Source: Moniliophthora roreri (taxonomy: Eukaryota > Basidiomycota > Agaricomycetes > Agaricales > Marasmiaceae). Taken from it: a DNA stretch of 64,000 bases. Shown in pieces: positions 58,520-64,000 of the stretch (its first letter is position 1; the number at the start of each line of letters is the position of its first letter). The stretch lies in contig LATX02000208.1 of NCBI GenBank assembly GCA_001466705.2, positions 62,001 through 126,000 on the forward strand. The letters are read 5' to 3'. The position numbers and the translations under genes are program-made. The notes beneath the pieces are model-generated. The model saw nothing but the letters and a program-made list of their open reading frames with translations. It did not search any database and was not told the origin of the DNA.

Positions 58520-58971
58520 AACGCCAGCTCAAGCAGGTGGAGAACTGGGGATGCGAGTTGTGAATCTTGACTTGACATTGGGCATTTATACTCATACCTC
58601 GGGAGCATGGACATACATTAACGTGAACGAAGGCGCTATTTCAAAGCCGTCGGGGCGCTCGTGCGCTAGGATGTGGATACTACCCGGAGGAGGATGGGAA
58701 GAGCACTGTGTCAGCAGCAGCAGACGTTAGGAGGTAACCAAAAGGAGGACGCGTTGGCGTACAAGATTCTGCGTACAACAGCATTTGCGTCACCCAGATT
58801 GCTACGTGTCCGAAGGTACGAAATGTCTTCGATGCTGCTTAAATTGTAAAGGGAACATTTGCGAGGTGCACCAAAGGTGGTGGTCATAGCACACAATGGG
58901 GATATCACGCAATGGGAATAGCACACAAGGACATAGCCGCATAAGCACACAGTAAGCGAGCATAAGCATAC

Positions 58972-59129
58972 CATCAGCAAAAACCGTGTAGTGCTATAGT
59001 GGGTTCCCAGGGCTTTATAATCCACCTGCAGGGTATTATGACCCTTAAAACCAGTCATAACCCCCACAAACCAGGCCACAACCAGGTTATAATCCCCCTG
59101 GAGCTAGCACTTTCCGGTTTTTGCTGATG
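58972..59129. repeat. Imperfect inverted repeat, MITE-like (158 bp)
   Basis: The left arm starts CATCAGCAAAAACCGTGTAG and the right arm, on the other strand, CATCAGCAAAAACCGGAAAG; both continue with AGTGCTA and CCAGGG...TTATAA. Arms are about 55 bases with a short centre. An 11-base direct repeat (CAGTAAGCGAG at 58951, CAATAAGCGAG at 59131) lies just outside. No coding capacity. The rest of 58520-59392 holds no gene. Confidence 0.6.
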
Positions 59130-59392
59130 ACAATAAGCGAGATTGATCAATGCCATGACTAATCAACGCGGTGGTCCACGGGATCGATTCGGTGATGGAA
59201 TATGGAGTCGACGTGGAATGTGTTACAGATTGCTTAGTATCAGGACTACAGGAATAAGAATACAACATGACTAAGTGGGTCTCCGACATGAGAGAGCAAC
59301 CTTCACTGGCGGCGCGGCGGTGCATCTGGTTTCCGAACACCCCGTCAGGCTCAACAGCTCGTTTCCTCTTTTCGCCAACCTAATACGCCAAC

Positions 59393-60943
59393 CTAATACT
59401 TATGCAGATTCTCCATTCCACTTTGATCGTTTTCACCGCGAGTCCGCGGTCCGCGATCACCCGATCTTCTATCCCGCCCTTGTCCACCAAGGCCGCCTCT
59501 TCCCGCACCACCTTGACTCCTTCCCGCACCACCTCGACCCGCACCACCTCGACTTCTTCCCGCACCACCTCGGCCTCGGCCGCCTCTACCTCGACTGCCT
59601 CCACGTGAAGAGACCGTTTCTCCAACTGTTCCCTCTGCCTGACGAGGGCATGGCAATTACCAGTTTGTGCGCATCTGATCATGAAAGCTTTCTCATCATT
59701 CTCAGTTCAGGAGAATATCTCTAATGGGGTATATAACGCACAGGAGATTGTAATCTCATTACCATGTATGGTTTAGGAGCCTCTCGAACCTTGACGATAA
59801 TCTTCCGATAATGCAGCATGGAAGCCGACTAGATCATGGTTGTCATCACCAGAATGGTCAATGAAGGGCCCGGGTGTTCTGCTTTCAAACATGTCGCACA
59901 TGGGTTCCTGAATGACATATCAGCACCGTTCAAAGTAGAACGTGGAGTATGCTTACCTTGGTGTCATTCCAAGCAAGGTTGTCCCCGAAACCCTCAAACT
60001 TGAGTGTGCTGCCCATGACGAAAGGCATATCCTCTTCCTTGAGGGTTTCATTTCCATGATTATCTCGAGTAATGAAAAACTTCTTGCCAAGGTGCTCCAT
60101 GTAGATATCCTTCTTCGGCTTTCCATCAAGGTGGCATCTTCGATAGGGGAGCGCGCTTTGTTAGAATGATGAGCTCCTTGCCGTCAAAAGTCGCCGTTAA
60201 GGAATACCTCGACATCGTTGGGTTCGGTGAACTCGGTGAAAACGGTGTTCTGGTGAGTAAACAATGAGCGGAAGACATGCTATTGAGAAGAAAGGCCAGA
60301 CCTTGTTGAACCTTTTGTCCTCATGTCTTCTCATACGAGCTTTGAGCGTACTTGCGTATCCTTGGAGAAAGTCTTCCGGCAGTACTTGAAAGGTGTCGTC
60401 CGGATCCGCGGGGGCCTTTGTGGCGGAATTTTGAGCATGCATCCCAACCAAGGCAGAACGAGCACTCACTGTGTAAACACTTTGAGCAACTGAGGCCCAT
60501 TGACCTCATTTTTATCCCCGAACTTTCCAGTCTCATCCGCTTTAGAATACCGACTTGTGCGTAGCGCCTCGGTGACTCATTTTATTCCGCTCTTGCAGTA
60601 TCCTAGCATGCGCCTGACAGATACGATGGTATCAATGGGAACCCAATGTTCAGGGTCTTTTGAATATAATGACCACATGAACCTAGGTGAAGCTCAGCAG
60701 CTGGTCTTCATACAGAGAAATTGCAGCAACGTACTTGTAATGTGGAAGCTTCGGGTCGAGAAAGTAGAACTTCATCAGAGAATTCAGCACTGAACTGGGA
60801 GACAATGTTAAGAAGATGCCCTGTCGAACAGCCCTGTCCTTCTTCATTTTCTCCTCGTCGTTTCCTATTTCGACGTCACCAGTCGTGGTTTTCTGCGTAG
60901 TAGGTACTGTCTCTGAGAGCTTCTCGACAGCTGCTTCCGACAT
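59393..60943 (-). pseudogene. La-type RNA-binding protein with RGG tail, probably broken
   Basis: The first exon encodes MSEAAVEKLSETVP and leads into a La motif: SLMKFYFLDPKLPHYKF, then DPEHWVPIDTIVSVRRM. A TGA at 60577-60579 follows in frame (SGIK-stop-VTEALRTSRY) at a place where Trp would fit. RRM-like text follows: RRHEDKRFNK|NTVFTEFTEPNDVE, DGKELIILTKRA, then MGSTLKFEGFGDNLAWND. There are frame changes near 60130 and near 59800 (the frame shifts within ALSEDYRQ). A C-terminal RGG-box (SRGRGGRGRGGAGR) ends at 59393. La proteins bind the U-rich 3' ends of new Pol III transcripts. With three lesions this looks like a pseudogene, though sequence error cannot be ruled out. Confidence 0.65.
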
Positions 60944-61129
60944 TTTAGATCAGAAACAAGATATTTCGAGAGCTAGATGGGGAAAAAATGGAACACTGCA
61001 GTCGCGTCGACGACAGAGAAGAAAATGCGCGATTCTCATCCGATCGACCACGTGAGGTATGATAAGATAAGACTCAAACGAACATTGATCTTGTCCTTTG
61101 TCCCAAGATCGGGCCCATCGTCATACAGC

Positions 61130-61260
61130 GATGTCTACCGGAAGAGGAGTGTGACAGTACCTATGCAATTGAAGCCCAAGTTCTGTGAGTCTTTTTGTGT
61201 CTCTAGTACTGCTTGTGATCTAATGCGATGCATCGTTCTGCGAAGGGTGGTATTCGGAGT
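61130..61260 (+). pseudogene. 3' fragment of a second F-box/LRR-type gene
   Basis: VYRKRSVTVPMQLKPKFC followed by a gtgagt donor and an AAG-GGTGG acceptor matches the last exon junction of the F-box-type pseudogene at 55.1 kb. The rest of that gene is missing here. It is the left edge of the duplicated block that contains the intact RAI1/DXO gene. Confidence 0.55.
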
Positions 61261-61400
61261 CACGACAGCCGATAATAACGAACTCCACTTCTTGTGAGGA
61301 GGTCTACCAGAGAACATCATAAGTTACTGAGATTGCTATAGCTACCCTAGAAAAGCGCCCGATTCTAGGCCCGCATTCGACGAGTCTGAATTTCACACTG

Positions 61401-62754
61401 TTAAGGTAAGTCTTCCCTGATATGCTGCAGCATAACCTCTGGAACAATCCCGATCCTCTGAATCGGTTTCGATGGGTCGTCACGTCTTTTCTTCACCTTC
61501 TGCGCATCCACGTCACCAAGTCGCTGAAGTTGTTTCCAGCTTCCGTTGCGGATCGCAATCTTCCAGATAGTGTCGTCTCTAATACTGCCTTCGTCCTTCT
61601 CCTTCTTCAATTCAGCACGCAATGCTGAAAGGACGCTATGACCCCGTGAAATCTTGGCTTCTATGTCTGGGGTCTGGATATCCGATACCTGAATCATTTG
61701 GGTCCGTACGATTCTGAGGTTCTTGCTACGATAGCCAATAAAAATCTCCGGAACGCCGAGGAGATACGACTGCATATGCCATCGTTGATTTGGAATTCTA
61801 TCGGGCACCATTCAATGATGAAACTTCTGGGAAAATTCAAGGCAGGACTAACCTCGTTTCCGTCAGCTTACACTTCAGCTCTACACGCCGACTAAACCAT
61901 TCGCCTCCGTCGGCTCCTTTTTCGAACTGATCTGTTCAAGAGTTAGTAAATGCAAAAGCAGATAACCAGAAAGAATTCAGCGTTACCCTTGACAGCGTCC
62001 ACCTCCCCGCAAAAGACCAGGCTCAAATCTCCCAGACTTCGCGAAACGACGTTGCCCCATTGCTTGGATGAATGTTTGTCACCATTATTCGGGGATCGAG
62101 AAGAATTGGCGTGCGGTTTCGTATATAGGTCTTCGAACGCCTTCCTGTCATCCCGTATCGGTGAGCGACCGGTTGATGTTAGACGTTTATCACTTACCCT
62201 ACTGCATCACTTTCAGCATAATGACGTGCTCTCCACTGAATAACCGATGTATCAATCTACATGATCTCACAGGCATTGAGATGGAGACACACCTGGGGCT
62301 TTGGGTCCTCTTCTTCCATGAATAATGTACCGTCAATGTACGAAACATGTAGTGTGACAGCCTCTCCTAGAAATATTCTTATTTCACCATTCATGTTGCT
62401 AAGATCGTTCCTGGAAAAGTACTAAAAATCGACTCACTTGGTCAAGATTCCCCGCCACGTCACGATAGTGTTTGAAGATTTGAAAAAGTCGCATTTCCCG
62501 GCCGCAATACATCCCCAAATGATGCTGTCGAGATGCTTTGGGTGTTTAAAATATCGAAAGGGACGCTGCTTCTCTATCTGACGAACACGCGGTCCTAGAT
62601 CCAGACAGCTATCTCGAAGAGATGTGGAAAAGATAGGGATGGCGGTCTCGTCATTGGCTTTATAAGCCCCGTTTTCTTCGACAGAGATATGTGCTATCAA
62701 TTTGCATTGACCTAGCATTTGTTGGGGTTCACTGGTTTCTGCTTCTGTGGACAT
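61401..62754 (-). CDS. RAI1/DXO-family mRNA decapping nuclease
   Basis: About seven exons give around 370 residues. The N-terminal half holds RPFRYFKHPKHLD and TIVTWRGILTK. The catalytic exons hold SLVFCGEVDAVK (metal-binding ExD) and RRVELKCK (ELK motif), then HMQSYLLGVPEIFIGYRS, the family-specific QSFLLGVPE-type block. It ends EVMLQHIREDLP. Members remove incomplete or NAD caps and pyrophosphate from RNA 5' ends; yeast Rai1 also supports the exonuclease Rat1 in the nucleus. The second intron as modelled is only 39 nt, which is short. Start at 62754 (MSTEAETSEPQQ). A deleted copy lies at 55.4-56.0 kb. Confidence 0.82.
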
Positions 62755-63218
62755 GCTCGTCGATGAGAGAAGGAAAGAGAAGGAAAGAAGAATCCGCAGT
62801 TGGCAGCACGAGTTAAATAGCTTGATTTAAGGTTCAGCATTCAACACGTGTAGTCTTCTGTGAATTCAAGTCTGGTACAGTAAGACGTGATTGATTATGG
62901 GTTTCACTCTAACAGTTACTGCCGATGATGGGATTCGGGCGAAGGTGAACTCGTGGGAAATAACCTGAATCTCTCTTGTGTTGCCCCCATCACTCGCTCG
63001 CCTCTCCAGGTCAATTCGGTTTTTTTCTATGGATTCACAGAGTATTTGCACGAAACGTGACGGATTTATAGATATTACCCGAATAACAAGGCACAAAGTT
63101 CTTGTTTCGGTACCAGTACGGGCCCGTGCGCGATCGGTATGGAATTTTGACTCCTATTCCGCGCCTTTTCAACCACTGCTTACCGTCTCACTCTTCTCTC
63201 AGCTGCCTTTTCCTCGAA
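62755..63218. other. Divergent intergenic region
   Basis: 464 bases between the RAI1/DXO start and the next gene. Presumed promoters of both; nothing specific seen. Confidence 0.55.
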
Positions 63219-64000
63219 ATGGATGACTCAAGAAAGGATACCGCCGCATCCAGTGATCAGATCTCTAAACTCTTCTCAATCCCAACCAAATTTACCAGTC
63301 GTTATATTTGGTCGCATTCTCGCCTTCGCGAAGAATCCCAATCTATCCAGTGGAGATTCGAGGAAGAAATGCTTTCAGATGCTCAAAGTTCCCTGTCGTA
63401 TGCGTTTCATTGCAGCATGAAGGAACCCGCCTCCGATACAGCACTGTATCTTTCCTCGCCTTATCATGGTGGACAATCTATCGTTGACGCTATGGTCAAA
63501 CACCTCGCACTAAGGGAGGGTGCGGACGTATTGGTAATCGACGCGTTAGAACTCGTTTCTGGGAAGCTGGGCTCGTTAGGAGACGGTGAGTACGCAATTT
63601 TTCTTCCCGCTCTCAACGCCCATGTTCACACGTCACCAGACGGAGTCAATGTCGAGACATTGTACCAAAATCTTCCGATAAAGGATGCTGAGATGGACCC
63701 GAAGGTTCAAGACTTCTTCAATTGTCTTATAAACACAGCATTCGAACCGGGAACCCATTCCTCCAATTCCTCCTCTCGTCGAATTCTCTACCTGCGGGAT
63801 TTTGGCATGATAGCATCTGTTGCAGGACCCCTTATACTCTTCCTCCTTCACGCAATGGACGACTTTCGTACGAAGCGGTTGGCAGAACGCGAAGGGAGCA
63901 CTTCTGGAATCGTGATGATACTTGGTCATTCGCGACCCCTAGGCTATTGGGATGATGGTGGTAAAAAGAGCACGACGACAAAGGGTTTCGTAAACTTCAC
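63219..64000 (+). CDS. N-terminal part of a probable AAA-type ATPase (runs off the window)
   Basis: The start MDDSRKDTAASSDQISKLF is followed by FSMKEPASD-like text (HCSMKEPASDTALYLSSPYH) and VLVIDALELVSGKLGS. One intron (63586-63640) is removed, after which the frame reads NVETLYQNLPIKDAEMDPKV, RRILYLRDFGMIASVAGPL and TSGIVMILGHSR, then leaves the window open. The order resembles the N-terminal region of large fungal P-loop/AAA-type ATPases, in which an ILYLRDF-type strand precedes the ATPase core. The Walker motifs would lie beyond the window, so the class is inferred, not shown. Confidence 0.5.
   Translation, partial: MDDSRKDTAASSDQISKLFSIPTKFTSRYIWSHSRLREESQSIQWRFEEEMLSDAQSSLSYAFHCSMKEPASDTALYLSSPYHGGQSIVDAMVKHLALREGADVLVIDALELVSGKLGSLGDGEYAIFLPALNAHVHTSPDGVNVETLYQNLPIKDAEMDPKVQDFFNCLINTAFEPGTHSSNSSSRRILYLRDFGMIASVAGPLILFLLHAMDDFRTKRLAEREGSTSGIVMILGHSRPLGYWDDGGKKSTTTKGFVNF

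Overview
The window is a stretch of fungal nuclear DNA, almost certainly from a mushroom-forming basidiomycete (Agaricomycetes). The evidence is many short GT-AG introns of about 50-70 nt, genes broken into up to 19 exons, several P450 genes, a GMC alcohol oxidase, and a long HEAT-repeat gene recognisable as GCN1. No species is assigned. All gene models were joined by eye from splice signals and family similarity, so exon borders are approximate.

Left accessory half (about 3.6-40 kb). Two intact P450 genes (3.7-6.3 and 8.9-11.2 kb) are followed by an intact phosphatidylserine-decarboxylase-family enzyme of the fungal amino-acid-decarboxylase type (PsiD-like, 437 aa). Next is a small secreted protein (SSP1). 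A decayed second pair follows: SSP2 and a second decarboxylase, both pseudogenes. An intron-containing tRNA-Asp lies at 19.94 kb. From 20.7 to 30.4 kb there is a tandem array of four paralogous secreted proteins built from Cys/Pro-rich QYGGCD repeats, each starting with a first exon of only two codons. One spacer of the array carries two non-autonomous DNA transposons; one has a perfect 8-bp target duplication and hAT-like ends. A third SSP, a decayed tRNA-Asp-like copy and a P450 pseudogene follow. Then a flavin-dependent monooxygenase sits between two copies of a fungal rhodopsin-fold membrane protein, one decayed and one intact.

Right half (40-64 kb). GCN1 (minus strand, about 9 kb) is the housekeeping anchor and is divergent from an intronless PrpF-like isomerase gene. 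Then come a seven-bladed lactonase, an F-box-type pseudogene, a truncated copy of a RAI1/DXO decapping-nuclease gene, a GMC oxidoreductase whose second catalytic position reads Asn instead of His, a decayed La-type RNA-binding protein with an RGG tail, an intact RAI1/DXO gene, and the 5' half of a probable AAA-type ATPase gene cut by the window end.

How the parts relate: the decarboxylase, P450s and possibly the FMO could form a small metabolite locus, chemically reminiscent of amino-acid decarboxylation followed by oxidation. This is inference from neighbourhood only. The most distinctive and possibly undescribed content is the QYGGCD repeat-protein array and the three-member SSP family. A second theme is gene decay: six nonsense codons in four pseudogenes are each explained by one C:G to T:A transition, mostly at Trp codons, and a segmental duplication (F-box plus RAI1) has lost complementary halves.
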